Below the pieces are notes generated by a model. The model ran no database searches. It was given only the letters and a program-made list of their open reading frames with translations, and had not been told where the DNA came from. 64,000 bases of DNA from Syngnathus acus. Its lineage: Eukaryota; Chordata; Actinopteri; Syngnathiformes; Syngnathidae. The stretch lies in assembly GCF_901709675.1 (NCBI RefSeq), contig NC_051102.1, positions 1,952,912-2,016,911 on the forward strand, written 5' to 3'. The translations under genes and the position numbers were made by a program. Positions 10,357 to 21,759 of the stretch are shown here, one piece after another (the first letter of the stretch is position 1; the number at the start of each line of letters is the position of its first letter).

Positions 10357-11104
10357 CCGTGTTTTCCGCACTATAAGGCGCACATACAAACTTACAATTT
10401 ACTCAAAAAAACACAGTGCGCCTCATAATGCCGAGCGCCTTATATATGGAACAATTGATGAATTTGTTGATCCATACTGGTTGTACACAGCGCTCTGCCA
10501 AAATGTTTCAGTACGTTTTAGTACGACTAGTAAATTACAAGATCGCATCGCTTTCAGCATTACGGCAACCGTGGACAGGGGCGTCACCGAAGTAAGCTAC
10601 TACTGGTCGATCACATGACATTTAAAAACAAAATCAGTTTTTTCTATAGGCTAGAATCGCTTGATTGACATACATGTAAGCCTATCGGGAGGCAGTCACA
10701 GTGAACGGCACCCCCCTCTTCGCAGCAAGCCCGGCATCAAAGCTAAGAAGCTAATCAACGCATTACGCATCAACGCACGCACTCGCTTCTTTCTTTTAAA
10801 CTAAAGAAAGTTTATGACCAGCAAAAATGAGTGGGGTTGTTGGACCAAGTAAGAAGCCAAACCGTATCACTTTCATACGGAAAGGGAGCTGGACTTTACC
10901 TCGTTGACTGGGTTGACATTCCCTTTAGCGCATCACCATCTAGTGGATGCACACTGCAACCCTAGTCAACCCCAGTTTGATGCAGTAGTTTAGATTGCGC
11001 CTTTTAATCTAGTGCGCCCTATATATGAAATAATTTCTAAAATAAAAAATTCAATGGAGGTCCGCCTTATAATCCAGTGCGCACTATTGTGCAGAAAAAT
11101 ACCG
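10357..11104. mobile_element. MITE, TA target, CCGTGTTTTCCGCACTATAA end
   Basis: Ends CCGTGTTTTCCGCAC and a partial inverted copy finishing ATACCG, between TA dinucleotides (10355-10356, 11105-11106). Internal landmarks 'aagctaagaagctaatcaac' and 'acgtttcagtacg'-like text recur in copies at 17573, 29045, 47657 and 56248. No transposase. Confidence 0.75.
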
Positions 11105-11402
11105 TAGTAGAATTTTGATGACTAACAGATTCTAGTAACATTGTGCTTCTTCGATATGATTTTACTGAAAGGGACGTCAATCGCAGTATGCAAAAGTGGT
11201 ATCAACTCTGCAACGCTCTTGCAACGTAATGCAATGCAAATCAGTGTATGCCATAAAAGCGGAATATGCGATGTACACAAAAGGCAACTGAAATGGCTTT
11301 TTTTTTTTTTTAGAAAATTAAGACCAGCACCACATTATAACTTCACTTTCAGTCCATTTGTCGTGTTGGCTTTTTGCAAGCGGTTAGAATCTAACCGTTT
11401 GA

Positions 11403-11731
11403 CAGGGGTGTCAAACTAATTTTTTTCGCAGGCCGCATTGTAGTCATAGCTTCTTTTGGAGGGCCATTATGACTGTCAACCCAAATAAATGTATGAGCAC
11501 CCCATATTATATACAGTAAACGCTACAGAACAAACTGACAAATAACACGTTTTCAAATCAGACGAGTAAAAACTGGTCAAATATTTAAAAAAAAGAAGAT
11601 ATTATTAAAAGTCAAGACAATTTGCAATTCTAGTAATATCACACAAATGTGATGCACAATTTGTCTTCGCGGGCCACATAAAATGATGTGGCGGGCCGTA
11701 TCTGGCCCGCGGGCCTTGAGTTTGACACCTG
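11403..11731. mobile_element. hAT-type MITE with CAGGGGTGTCAAAC ends
   Basis: The element starts CAGGGGTGTCAAAC and ends GTTTGACACCTG, with 'gggccacataaaatgatgtggcgggcc' type subterminal text common in fish hAT MITEs. The sister site near 29880 is empty. A short partial duplication of 'ggttaga' flanks it, but no clean 8-bp TSD can be defined. Confidence 0.7.
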
Positions 11732-11814
11732 TGGGTTAGATGAAGTGGCAGCGGTCTTTGGCGCTTCTTATAGAGCAAGCGGCTATTGATTCAAATAGCC
11801 CGCTTGTATACGTC

Positions 11815-12378
11815 AAAGTCAAGTCAAAGTCAAAGTCAGCTTTATTGTCAATCCCTTCATATGTCAAGACACACAAAGAAACCGAAATTCCGTTTCCTCC
11901 ATCCCACGGTGACGAGACATACAAGTAGGCGACACAAAACAAAAACAAGAAGGCACAAACCATAAATAATAAATAAAAAATAATAAATAAAACGAGCGAT
12001 GAATAAATAATAAACCAATAACCCAATAAATAAGAGGAGCAAAACCGAGCCAGTGTGCATACAGCAGACAGCAAGAACAGGACGCTACGCTGAAAGGGGG
12101 AGCGAGTTCAGGATCCTAACAGCCTGGAGTACGAAGCTGTTGGAGAGTCTGGTGGTGCGGGAGCGCAGGCTCCTGTACCGCCTCCCAGAGGGCAGAAGAT
12201 CAAACAAAGAGTGAGCGGGGTGACTCACATCACTCACAATCTTGGTCGCCTTGCGGGTGAGATGGGAGGTGTAAATGTCCTTCAAGGAGGGGAGAGAAGC
12301 ACCAATAGTCTTACTAGCCGTTTTCACTATGCGCTGCAGGGCCTTCAAGTCGTAGTCGTACATTGCCGCCTTGTGCAA
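11815..12378 (-). pseudogene. L2-like LINE 3' end, 5'-truncated
   Basis: On the minus strand the C-terminal part of an L2-type ORF2 is readable (YDLKALQRIVKTASKTIG, LFDLLPSGRRYRSL). It is followed by a 3' end rich in GACTTTGACTTTGACT. The element is truncated at its 5' side and inserted in the 'cttgtata|cattgccgcc' module of unit 1. The 47 kb copy has the same domain. Confidence 0.85.
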
Positions 12379-13055
12379 ATATTTAACCTATACATAAAAT
12401 TCAAGCTTTTTTTAATGACGTGAGCAGTTTGTTCTGGGTGGAGGCAGATCAAAGTTGGCTTCATTAGGTTAGAATTATTCCCACAGGGGAAATTGTTATT
12501 GCATTATTTTATACAATTATGATTACATGACGCAGTACATACTTGCTTACGGCTTAAAACATTCTCAACTTTTCTTTTTCCTCAAAGACAACTATAAGGG
12601 CGTTAGATGTTTGTTTCAGCAGAAAGGTTTTCTTTATACGATTCTTTTATGGTTCTGACTTTTTGGGTGTGAGTATTATAAAACATTTTTACTTGGCATA
12701 ATAATCTTATATTCTCTGGATTCAAACTGGAAACCCAAATCCTGTCTTTATGTCTGAATTCTACTTTGAAGCCCCAAACTGGATTGACACTTACATGTGC
12801 TCTCAACTTTGTTAAAATAATCTGTATGTGTTAATTACAAATTTCTATCGCTGCCTTTGAGCTGTACATTTGCATTGCATTCATAAAGGCAAAAAATGAG
12901 TCACTGTTGAATTTTGTGGTTGTTTCAGACTGGATCTTTTATATATGTATTGTATTTTGAAACTGTCGAAAATTATACTATGATGTATTATTTTAATTAA
13001 AAAAAGACTTCTGCACATTATCTTTTAAAATGGCAATATTTTTTCATCTTTTTAG

Positions 13056-13154
13056 GAAGTATGTAGTGCTACGGCCCATGCCCCAGCAGCACTAATGACA
13101 AATTGTGGGAACCTCAAACATTTCTTGCCCATCCCTGACCAAAAAGTTCTTTGA
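13056..13154 (+). other. Exon-like open segment, unit 1
   Basis: After a TTTTTAG acceptor-like site, 32 open codons follow (EVCSATAHAP, then NCGNLKHFLPIPDQKVL) to a TGA. The same segment is open in units 2 (30649-30747), 4 (50248-50346) and 5 (57801-57899), with a few replacements. No partner exon or polyadenylation signal was found, so it may only reflect recent duplication. Confidence 0.2.
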
Positions 13155-13800
13155 AGTTGTCTTTTTCACGAATAATGAATTCATATTTTTGGAAAAAAAA
13201 CACACAATTGATAAGACGCTTGAGGACAAAGAGCGTGTGGCATTTTAGAAAATTGGAATGAATATTTAAACATGATAAGTCAATAAGAGCTGCTATTAAA
13301 AAAAATAAGTCTCTTATAACACATCGATATTGGCACAAACTGAGACCAGTCATGTAGTCGTACTTGGCTCTGTTTTATTTTTCATAACTGTGGCTTAAAT
13401 CTGATGCATGTGTCATCCAAATGTTCTTAATAACGGGTGACACGCTTGCAATTGTTCAAGTGTATTTGATAAGACGCTTGAGGACAAAGCGGGTGAGCAT
13501 CTTTCAAGTGGCATTTTAGGAAATTGGAAAGCGGACAATGAATATTTAAACATAAGTCAATAAGAGCTGCTATTAAAAAAAATAAGTCTCTTATAACACA
13601 TCCATATTGGCAGAAACTGAGACCAGTCATGTAGAGGTACTTTCCTCCGTTTTATTTTTCATAAGTGTGGCTTAAATCTGATGCATGTGTAATCCAAATG
13701 TTCTTTATAACGGGTGACATGCTTGCAATTGTTCACAAATTTTGATTGATTAAAAGATGTCAACAGCAGAAGACTTGCCCATCCAACCATACATAACACG

Positions 13801-14765
13801 TGGTGTTCATTATTGACAATCCGTGTCGACCAGAGAAGTCCAATAATAGAACACCGCTCGGGTTCAGATCGGGGTGGCCGTTCCTCCCAATCACGGCCTT
13901 CCAGAGTTAGGGTCACTGTCATTGCCCAAGTGAGCAAGTGAGTCCCCAGAAGGCGCGCTCTCCAGCACTTCTTCCAAGGACTCCAAAAAGGGTGGGTACT
14001 CTGAGCTGCCGTTTGGTGCATAGACACAAACAACAGTCAGGACCCGTCCCCCAACCCGAAGGCGGAGAGAGGCTACCCTCTCGTTCACCGGGGTGGACCC
14101 TAAAGTGCAGGCGCCCAGCCGGGGGGGCAATAAGTATACCCACACCTGCTCGACGCCTCTCACCGAGGGCAACTCCAGAGTGGAAGAAAGTCCAGCCCCT
14201 CTCGAGAGGGCTTATACCAGAACCTAAACTGTGTGTGGAGGCAAGTCCGGATATGTCTAGTCGGAACTTTTCTGCCTCGCACAACAGCTCGGGCTTCTTT
14301 CCAGCCAGAGAGGTGACATTCCATGTCCCAAGAGCCAGCTTCTGCAGCCGGGGATCGGACCGCCAAGGTCCCCGCCTTTGGCCGCCGCCCAGCTCTCTTT
14401 GCACCTGACCCCTTTGGCCCCTCCTACAGGTGTTGAGCCCATGGGAAGGGGGACCCACGTTTCCTTTTTGGGCTGTGCCCGGCCGGGCCCCATGGGTGAA
14501 GGCCCGGCCACCAGACGCTTGCCTTCAAACCCCAACTCCAGGCCTGGCTCCAGAGGGGGGCCCGGCCCCGGTGACGCGCGTCTGGGGGAGGGAAAACGAA
14601 GTCCATTTATATTTTTCTTCATTAGGGGTTTGTGTGAGCCATGCTTTGTCTGGCCCCTCACCTAGGACGCTTTTGCCATGAGTGACCCTACCAGGGGCAT
14701 GAAGCCCCAGACAACATGGCTCCTTGGATCATTGGGAAATGCAAACCCCTCCACCACGATAATCT
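13801..14765 (-). pseudogene. LINE 5' region with APE-type endonuclease, broken
   Basis: On the minus strand the reading includes LALGTWNVTSLAGK, FRLDISGLASTHSLGSG and GGRVLTVVCVYAPNGSSEY, typical of an apurinic-type endonuclease at the N-terminus of LINE ORF2. Frameshifts split it between at least three frames. The copy begins at the 5' end and stops abruptly at 13801 within the unit sequence 'cataacacg'. Clade not assigned. Confidence 0.75.
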
Positions 14766-14789
14766 GACGACTCACGGAGGGGGCATAAT

Positions 14790-14910
14790 ATATTAAGTTA
14801 ATATATAATGCTGCAAAGGGTGACCAGACGTCCTCTTTTTCCCGGACATGTCCTACATTTGAGCCCTAAAAAAACGTCCGGGGGATTTTGTTGGACTGCC
14901 TCAAACATAA
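14790..14910. repeat. MITE fragment 'gggtgaccagacgtcc'
   Basis: A fragment with 'gggtgaccagacgtcctct' and 'acgtccgggg' is shared with 33300-33424 in the same position before a Tigger-like end. It looks like one arm of a common fish MITE. Confidence 0.5.
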
Positions 14911-14912
14911 TA

Positions 14913-15035
14913 CAGTAATCCCTCGCTACTTTGCGCTTCACCTATCGCGGCCTCGCTCTATTGCGGATTTTTTTTATAAACAAATATTGCGGATCGATTC
15001 GGTGCATCGCGGATTTTCTTTTTTTTTTTTAGTCT

Positions 15036-15109
<74 letters not shown>

Positions 15110-16186
15110 TGCATACACGCACACACGCACACACACACACACACGCACACACACGCACACACACACGCACACACACACACACACACACATTCACAGCATC
15201 TTATGCAATGAAGCACACAACCCAGGCAACAAGACAGGCAAGTGCAGGGGGCACGTGATGCCATAGGCCAGCAGGGCGAGAGCGGAGACGGGACAGCCGC
15301 GCACAAAGGAAAAATGCACCGCCGTGCAGGAACAGTCGGGACACCGGCAGTGAGCGTAACCGCGCACCTAGAAAAAAAGCACTGTCGTCCAGGATTTGGG
15401 ACAGCGGCGGCAATGAGCACTAAGCGCAGGGCGTGCCTCTGAGCAATGTGTGGATGCCCTCGCGCTGGGCTGCCGGGTTGCGTCAGCCGGTCAGCCCCGC
15501 AAGAGCAAAGCGGAGCCGTGACACTTTAAAATGTTTTTAAAAGTGTTTAAAATACAATAACGTATTTAAAAGTACAATAGAGTGTATAAAAATAAAATTA
15601 TAAAAGTCTTGCACGGATGCGCTCGCACTGGGCCGCAGGGGCGCATCAGTCGGCCAGCACGCAAGAGCAGAGAGGAGCCAGACACGTTGACACTACAAAA
15701 AAGGTCCATAAAAGTCTTGCATGTATATTGTAACGATATATTTACTCACTTATTTTCTTATTTATTTAAATAAATAAGAATGTTTCTGCAAGTCAGCTTG
15801 ACTTTAAAACATTTACAAAAATGTTTAAAATACAAAAATTATTTAAAAAAAACAATAAAGTGTATAAAACTACGATAAAGATTCAGAAAGGTCTTGTGTG
15901 GATGTTGTATATATTTACTCTTATTTATTTTCTTTATTCCCTTATTTATTTAATTAAAGGATGTTAATGAAAATCAGTTTGACTTTAAAATGTTTACTAA
16001 AGTGTTTAAGAATACAAAAAACATTTAAAAGTACAATATACAGTGTATAAAAATACAATAAAATGCAATGAAGTTCATAGACGTCTTTTATGGATATTAT
16101 AACGAAATATTTTCGCTACATCGCGGATTTTCACCTATCGCGGGTGGTCCTGGAACCAATTATCCGCGACAAACGAGGGATTACTG
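14913..16186. mobile_element. Tigger-like MITE, TA target
   Basis: Ends CAGTAATCCCTCG and its inverse CGAGGGATTACTG lie between TA dinucleotides (14911-14912, 16187-16188), the pattern of mariner/Tigger-type elements. The subterminal part repeats 'ctatcgcgg'. The interior is non-coding, with a CA microsatellite and several 'gtcttgtgtggatg' monomers. Related truncated copies lie at 33427-34480 and 52606-53480. Confidence 0.85.
15041..15190. repeat. (CA)n microsatellite
   Basis: About 150 bp of CA repeat with CG interruptions inside the Tigger-like MITE. Apparent Cys/Val-repeat reading frames here are artefacts. Confidence 0.95.
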
Positions 16187-16199
16187 TATATGTATAACC

Positions 16200-16440
16200 G
16201 TGAGTGGTTGCCTGCTGTGGGCGAACAGTGTCGGAGATCCGTCGATCGTCTTCCTCGTAGACCACGCCATTCCATAGAGGTGGAAGCTAGCAAGAGAGCG
16301 TAGCATGAGGCGAAGGACATGAACGTTAGCATGAGCCACCCGCACTCACCGACAGCCGCCGCCCGTCTCACGAGCGCAATCGCGTAAATCAGGGCGCTGT
16401 CGTAAACTTTGCACAATACGGTGTCGCAACAATCACAGCA
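16200..16440 (-). other. Orphan exon-like segment, unknown
   Basis: On the minus strand a frame reads DCCDTVLCKVYDSALIYAIA then LVRRAAAVG and meets a clean donor GTGAGT. A related segment at 34410-34470 reads the same with V/I, L/F and D/E changes. It lies next to Tigger-like DNA in both places and may be transposon-captured sequence. No other exon was found. Confidence 0.2.
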
Positions 16441-16774
16441 ACAAAAAACTGTAATGTTAAAAAAAAAACAACATATTGTAGTAGAATTTCTTTTTAGCAG
16501 TGGATTTAAATGCTTAGGTAATTACATTTACGTATATGCTATTCAATACCATCTCCCAATATTCAACTTTGTAACATTATTGCTATTAAATATGGTTTAA
16601 CTTTTAAAACGTTTTAAATATTTTCTCTTTAAGAAAATATATGATGAATGATAGGGATGGGTGAGTTGTTTAAACATCGGTTATCGATCAGGTGATATCG
16701 AGCTGATACCTGCCTTATTTCGAGGTATTGGGTACTCATGAAGGTAGTTGATACCAGCTGCTGATACTTTAGGC

Positions 16775-16987
16775 CAGGGGTCACCAACTCCGGTCCTCAA
16801 GGGCACCAATCCAGCCTGTTTTAGGTGCAGCCCTGCAACAACACACCTGATTCAAATGATCAGCTCATCAGCAAGCTCTATTAAGGCTGATAGCGATCCT
16901 GATTATTTGAATCAGGTGTGTTGCAGGGGGGATACATCTAAAACAGGCTGGATTGGCGCCCTTGAGGACCGGAGTTGGTGACCCCTG
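16775..16987. mobile_element. Palindromic hAT MITE with 8-bp TSD
   Basis: A 213-bp near-perfect palindrome begins CAGGGGTCACCAACTCCGG and ends with its inverse. It is flanked by exact CTTTAGGC duplications (16767-16774, 16988-16995). Unit 1 at about 8750 shows the empty site. It would fold into one long hairpin. Confidence 0.95.
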
Positions 16988-17572
16988 CTTTAGGCAAAGA
17001 AAATCCTTCTTGTCAGTGGTTTACACTGCGACAGTTTAACATGTCAGCACATCTACCTATGAGTCATAGAAAAGGTCCCGCTTTCAAAAATCTCAATCTT
17101 GAAACCCAAACTGACACCGTTATCGCAGTTCAAAATTGAAATCTCTCGTCATGATATTTAGTGGATGACAGGTCTTCACACATTCATTCTTGTTTCACAC
17201 CACCACCGCCAACAAAAATGACTTGCTTGATAACATTTCTTTATTTTTTGTCTTTTTGATGCTTTGCAAACTAACTAAAGAACATGGAGGCACGAGGAGT
17301 CTTGAAGCATTCAGGCTTGATGCACTCCCGCCGCTTTGGCGCACCTGTCGGAGAAAGTACAAGAGTTTCAGATTCAAGACTAAACTTCTGATTCTTCTTT
17401 CTGGAGATTTGGTTGGAATTCTCTTGAGATTTTGGACTTTTAACTTTAAAGTCATTGTTTTATTGCACGGAAATGCTTCATAATTGTAACATGCGTGGCA
17501 AGTCTTAGTTTTTAGGGTAGAATTTGCAAAAATATTAAATGACATGACAGTGAATTTTTACAAAAAGTATTA

Positions 17573-19182
17573 CCGTATTTTCCGCCCTAAAAGGCGCACC
17601 TAAAAACCTAAAATTTTCTCAAAAGCCGACAGTGCGCCTTATAGGCCAGTGCGCCTTATATATGGATCAACTGATGAATTTGTTGATCCATACTGGTTGT
17701 ACACAGTGCTCTGCCAAAATGTTTCAGTACGTTTTAGTACGACTAGTAAATTACAAGGTCGCATCGCTTCCCAGCATTACGGCAACTGTAGTCAGGGGGC
17801 GTCACCGAATAGCTGTTGTACCCGCGAGGCTATTTCATGTCAAAATAGGCTGCTCTGTTAATGTTTCGAGTAAATCTACGGATCGATATGGAAGGGAAAC
17901 ATAGGTAAGTAGTACCAATGCGTTAGATCGAACTTTAGTCAGTTCCGATCATTTATAGGAGATCGTTTGAGAAACGCGATTGTTTACACTTTGCTGAGGC
18001 TCATGGGAGATTGCGAGCTGAGGCTCGTGAGACTTTGCGGATGGCTAATGCTATTGCGATAGCTGCTATACGTACCAGGCTATTTCATGTCAAAATAGGC
18101 TGCTCTGTTAATGTTTCGAGTAAATCTACGGATCGATATGGAAGGGAAACATAGGTAAGTAGTACCAATGCGTTAGATCGAACTTTAGTCAGTTCCGATC
18201 ATTTTATAGGAGATCGTTTGAGAAACGCGATTGTTTACACTTCGCTGAGGCTCATGGGAGATTGCGAGCTGAGGCTCGTGAGACTTTGCGGATGGCTAAT
18301 GCTATTGCGATAGCTGCTATACGTACCAGGCTATTTCATGTCAAAATAGGCTGCTCTGTTAATGTTTCGAGTAAATCTACGGATCGATATGGAAGGGAAA
18401 CATAGGTAAGAAGTACCAATGCGTTAGATCGAACTTTAGTCAGTTCCGATCATTTTATAGGAGATTGTTTGAGAAACGCGATTGTTTACACTTTGCTGAG
18501 GCTCATGGGAGATTGCGAGCTGAGGCTCGTGAGACTTTGCGGATGGCTAATGCTATTGCGATAGCTGCTATACGTACCAGGCTATTTCATGTCAAAATAG
18601 GCTGCTCTGTTAATGTTTCGAGTAAATCTACGGATCGATATGGAAGGGAAACATAGGTAAGTAGTACCAATGCGTTAGATCGAACTTTAGTCAGTTCCGA
18701 TCATTTTATAGGAGATCGTTTGAGAAACGCGATTGTTTACACTTTGCTGAGGCTCATGGGAGATTGCGAGCTGAGGCTCGTGAGACTTTGCGGATGACTA
18801 ATGCTATTGCGATAGCTGCTATACGTACCAGGCTATTTCATGTCAAAATAGGCTGCTCTGTTAATGTTTCGAGTAAATCTACGGATCGATATGGAAGGGA
18901 AACATAGGTAAGTAGTACCAATGCGTTAGATCGAACTTTAGTCAGTTCTGATCATTTTATAGGAGATCGTTTGAGAAACGCGATTGTTTACAGAGGGCTC
19001 GTTGGTTATTGGCTAGTGGATGCATACCGCAACCCTAGTCAACCTCAGTTTGATGCAGTATAGCTTCTATTTTATGCGCCTTATAATCCGGTGCGCCTTA
19101 TATATGGACAAAGTTTTAAAATGGGCCTTTCATTGAAGGTGCGCCTTATAACCCGGTGCGCCTTTTAGGGCGGAAAATACGG
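17573..19182. mobile_element. MITE expanded by internal tandem repeats
   Basis: Ends CCGTATTTTCCGCCCTAAAA and its inverse lie between TA dinucleotides (17571-17572, 19183-19184). It is related to the MITE at 10357, but most of its 1.6 kb is a tandem array. Unit 1 near 9400 shows the empty site. Confidence 0.85.
17829..18992. repeat. 251-bp tandem repeat, about 4.6 copies
   Basis: The phrase 'tatttcatgtcaaaatagg' begins at 17831, 18081, 18332, 18583 and 18834, giving a period of 250-251 bp with copies over 98% alike by eye. The array lies inside a MITE. Short open frames in it are not genes. Confidence 0.95.
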
Positions 19183-19985
19183 TAATTGTGTTGTATTTAC
19201 ATTTATTATGAGAACCAGACATAAAAGTAGAATACTGACTGCAATATGGCTGCTTCTTGGGGCTAATCATTTAGTTGATCGTGAGTGCGCCCAAGCGTTC
19301 GCTGGTCTCCACAAACCCGCTGTAAGGCGCCTCAACGATCGTATGTTGGCTCCTTGCATCAGGTGAGCTTGAAAAACAATGAATTAAAAATAAAATCATC
19401 ATCAAATGAACGCCAGCCACATTAACAAACAATAATTTTTTAAATATAAATGTATATACTGCAGGCACGTGCACTCATAGGGGCAATAAAGGGCTCAACA
19501 TGGTTTCCTCAGCTGTCACCATAAGTTGTTAAAAAATGAATAATATAATAAAACATAATATAATATCTGTCCTGTGGTCTATGCTTTTAATGCAATTTTG
19601 GTGTGTTTCCTATACATTAGGATCATTTTCATAGTCAAAATAGCTGTATTTCTTGTTCAAATAACAACGGGAGACGAGAATCATGGAGGCTGCGGCAGTG
19701 ACAGGTTGTGCCGCTCAGGGCGTGCGTGTGAGAGTGTGCACCACTCACACACTGTACTGAGCGCGTGCAAACGGCGCGTGCTTGCTTGCAGTCAATACGA
19801 GCCTTGAGGCAGCCAGTACCTTTGCCGCGAAGATGGGGCGATAGTGAGCCTCCGGCTAATAGTTCACGTCACGAGTAAAGTGCGAGAGTAAATCAAGAAG
19901 AAAAAAAAGAAACGAAAAACAACCAACAACATTCGGTGTTGACGCGTTGCTATTTGGCTTTTTTTTCTCTGAAAATGGAGGATAT

Positions 19986-20623
19986 TGTCAGGTTTTTATT
20001 CACTGACTGAGTAAATGTTAAGAGAAAAGCAACAGCAAACAAACCACAAGTGAGACGGAATGTTGAGTCTATGCTTGCAAGGAGTGCAATACAGATAGCT
20101 TACAACCATCTCACTACACTAAATATCTGTAAGCACTCCTGCTCTTTTTATTGGGATTTGCCTTACCCACAGTGTTGAGACAAAAGCCCCTAAAAGGAAT
20201 GGGGAAATCATGTGGGCTTTTGCCTCGTAAGCAAAGAATCACAAGGTGTTACATACTGATACAAATATAGGAAGAGGAATTTAAGTGATCAGCAACAATT
20301 CTATGTGTCTGGAAGAAAAACAGGAACCACGATGTTCGATTGTAGGTTCATCGGGGGTGCAAGACAGTGATGAACCATGTTGATTCTCAAAATGGTCATT
20401 GTTAAAAAGGAACTGTCTCGGTAGATGTCTTCTTCTTGCTGAGTTGTCTGCTGCGTCCTGTCTGACCCAGCTGTAACCTCTCTCCTGACCCAGCCGCAAC
20501 CTTTCTCTTCTGTGGTACATCAGAAAAACAGCAAGGCCAAGCAGCAAGCATATATTGCAGTAATATTGCAGTAAAACATTGATTTGAGAACGCATGATAA
20601 CATATATACACATTTTTCTAACA
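19986..20623 (-). repeat. ERV 3' LTR
   Basis: The 638-bp repeat runs TGTTAG...CCTGACA on the minus strand. It differs from the 5' LTR at two sites seen by eye (near 20364 and 20584). It contains a CTTTTTATTGGG/CCCAATAAAAAG element that could serve as TATA box or polyadenylation signal. Confidence 0.95.
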
Positions 20624-20752
20624 ATTCCCTCCTGTTTATCAGAAGTTCTCAGAGACCATCATATCACCTAAAAGCGGCCACTTCAAAAAGATTTTCAGCC
20701 GCAGGATCACACGTCATAAGAACAGATTTACACTCGGGAGGAAATCGAACCT

Positions 20753-21478
20753 TTAATAGTCATTGTCACAGTCGGGAAACAAATTGGACAGGTTTACCAC
20801 AGGAGCTTCAAAGATGGACCCATTGCTAGAGCGACGACCCTCGTCCCCTTGGAGCAATGGAAAAGTCTCAGCTGCTGGAGAGATAGCAGTTGTAATTAAT
20901 CTGTTAATTAGGGACCGGAGACACGGAATGCAACAACATCCACACAAGGTCAAAACAGCAGCAAAAACGGCAATGGAGACTAGGACCGAGGAAACCAGGG
21001 TACGGTACTTTCCGAACACATTCAGCCAGTTGTTCCAAACCTCCGTGTTCACTCCACTGTGTTCCTTCATCTTCCCGTTCAAGGTCCTCAGGCCCTCAAG
21101 AGCCTGGGACAGGCTTCCATCAGCGGCAGTATTATTTGGAATAAACGTGCAGCATTGTTCACCAAACATGGCGCAGACACCGCCCTCTTTTGAGAGTAGC
21201 ATGTCAAGGGCCATTCGGTTTTGGAAAGCCATGAGGGAAGTAGCGGCCAGTTGGGAGTGGACCGCCTTGAAACCCGCCTCGGTCCAATTTCCAAGCCTCT
21301 GCACGTTGTAATGGATGTAGTTGATCCTGTCGACATGTTTGTTAAGAGTACACCACCAACACAGGGTGGATTCAAAACCAGCTGCTATCTGATTCACCAG
21401 CTTATACTCATCCGATACTCCTTTGGGAACACCAATTGCATCAATTTCGGTGAGATCATCGTCGCCTATCAAATTCAA
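20753..21478 (-). pseudogene. ERV env, transmembrane subunit frame open
   Basis: A 241-codon open frame covers the C-terminal part of a retroviral envelope. It shows a leucine/alanine-rich helical region, the CX6CC motif (CAMFGEQCC), a hydrophobic membrane anchor followed by a cysteine cluster (CGCCCIPC), and a short tail. A CWWC motif lies near its start. The surface-subunit part upstream (about 21456-21758) is in another frame and fragmentary, so the gene as a whole is broken. By family knowledge this subunit mediates membrane fusion, and CX6CC is typical of gamma-type Env. Confidence 0.8.
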
Positions 21479-21759
21479 AGATATTTTGGTTTTTCCCAGC
21501 TTTTTTCCCAGATCTTGGCATGTTGATACATATACAATTTCGCTTGACTACATTCTCTGAAAGCAATGGATTTTTTCTTTTTTCAATGGATATTATATAG
21601 AATGCTCTGTCACACATTTCACAATCAGTAGATGTGACAGATTTCACACAATCTTTGGTCGATGGCAACGATACAACATAAAGAATCGGTCGCAAATCCA
21701 TACATATGACATATTCAATTTTTGTTTCTTTCTTTGCAGCTTGTTTTGCCATTAGCAAT

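Larger units (their letters stand above)
8246..16609. repeat. Tandem duplicated unit 1
   Basis: First copy of a large unit that begins with 'ttttctctttaagaaaat' and continues with the 'tcaggtgatatcgat' module, the minus-strand peptide gene, a TA-target MITE, the 'cttatatagcaagcggc' module, long non-coding stretches (12381-13055) and the exon-like 13056-13154. The same order of modules recurs from 16610, 34620, 45474 and 54900. The stretch 13190-13740 is itself a local tandem duplication of about 265 bp. A LINE replaces the 3' part from 13801. Confidence 0.85.

Noticed and set aside
13938-14681. Long plus-strand frames
   Set aside because: Antisense to the LINE endonuclease; GC-rich DNA gives open frames by chance.
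14958-15420. Cysteine/valine-rich frames
   Set aside because: Translation of a CA microsatellite.
17829-18992. CRISPR-like or coding repeat array
   Set aside because: Units are 251 bp, contiguous and without spacers, inside a eukaryotic MITE.
20281-20613. 110-codon frame, repeated at 25458
   Set aside because: Both copies lie wholly inside the retroviral LTRs.
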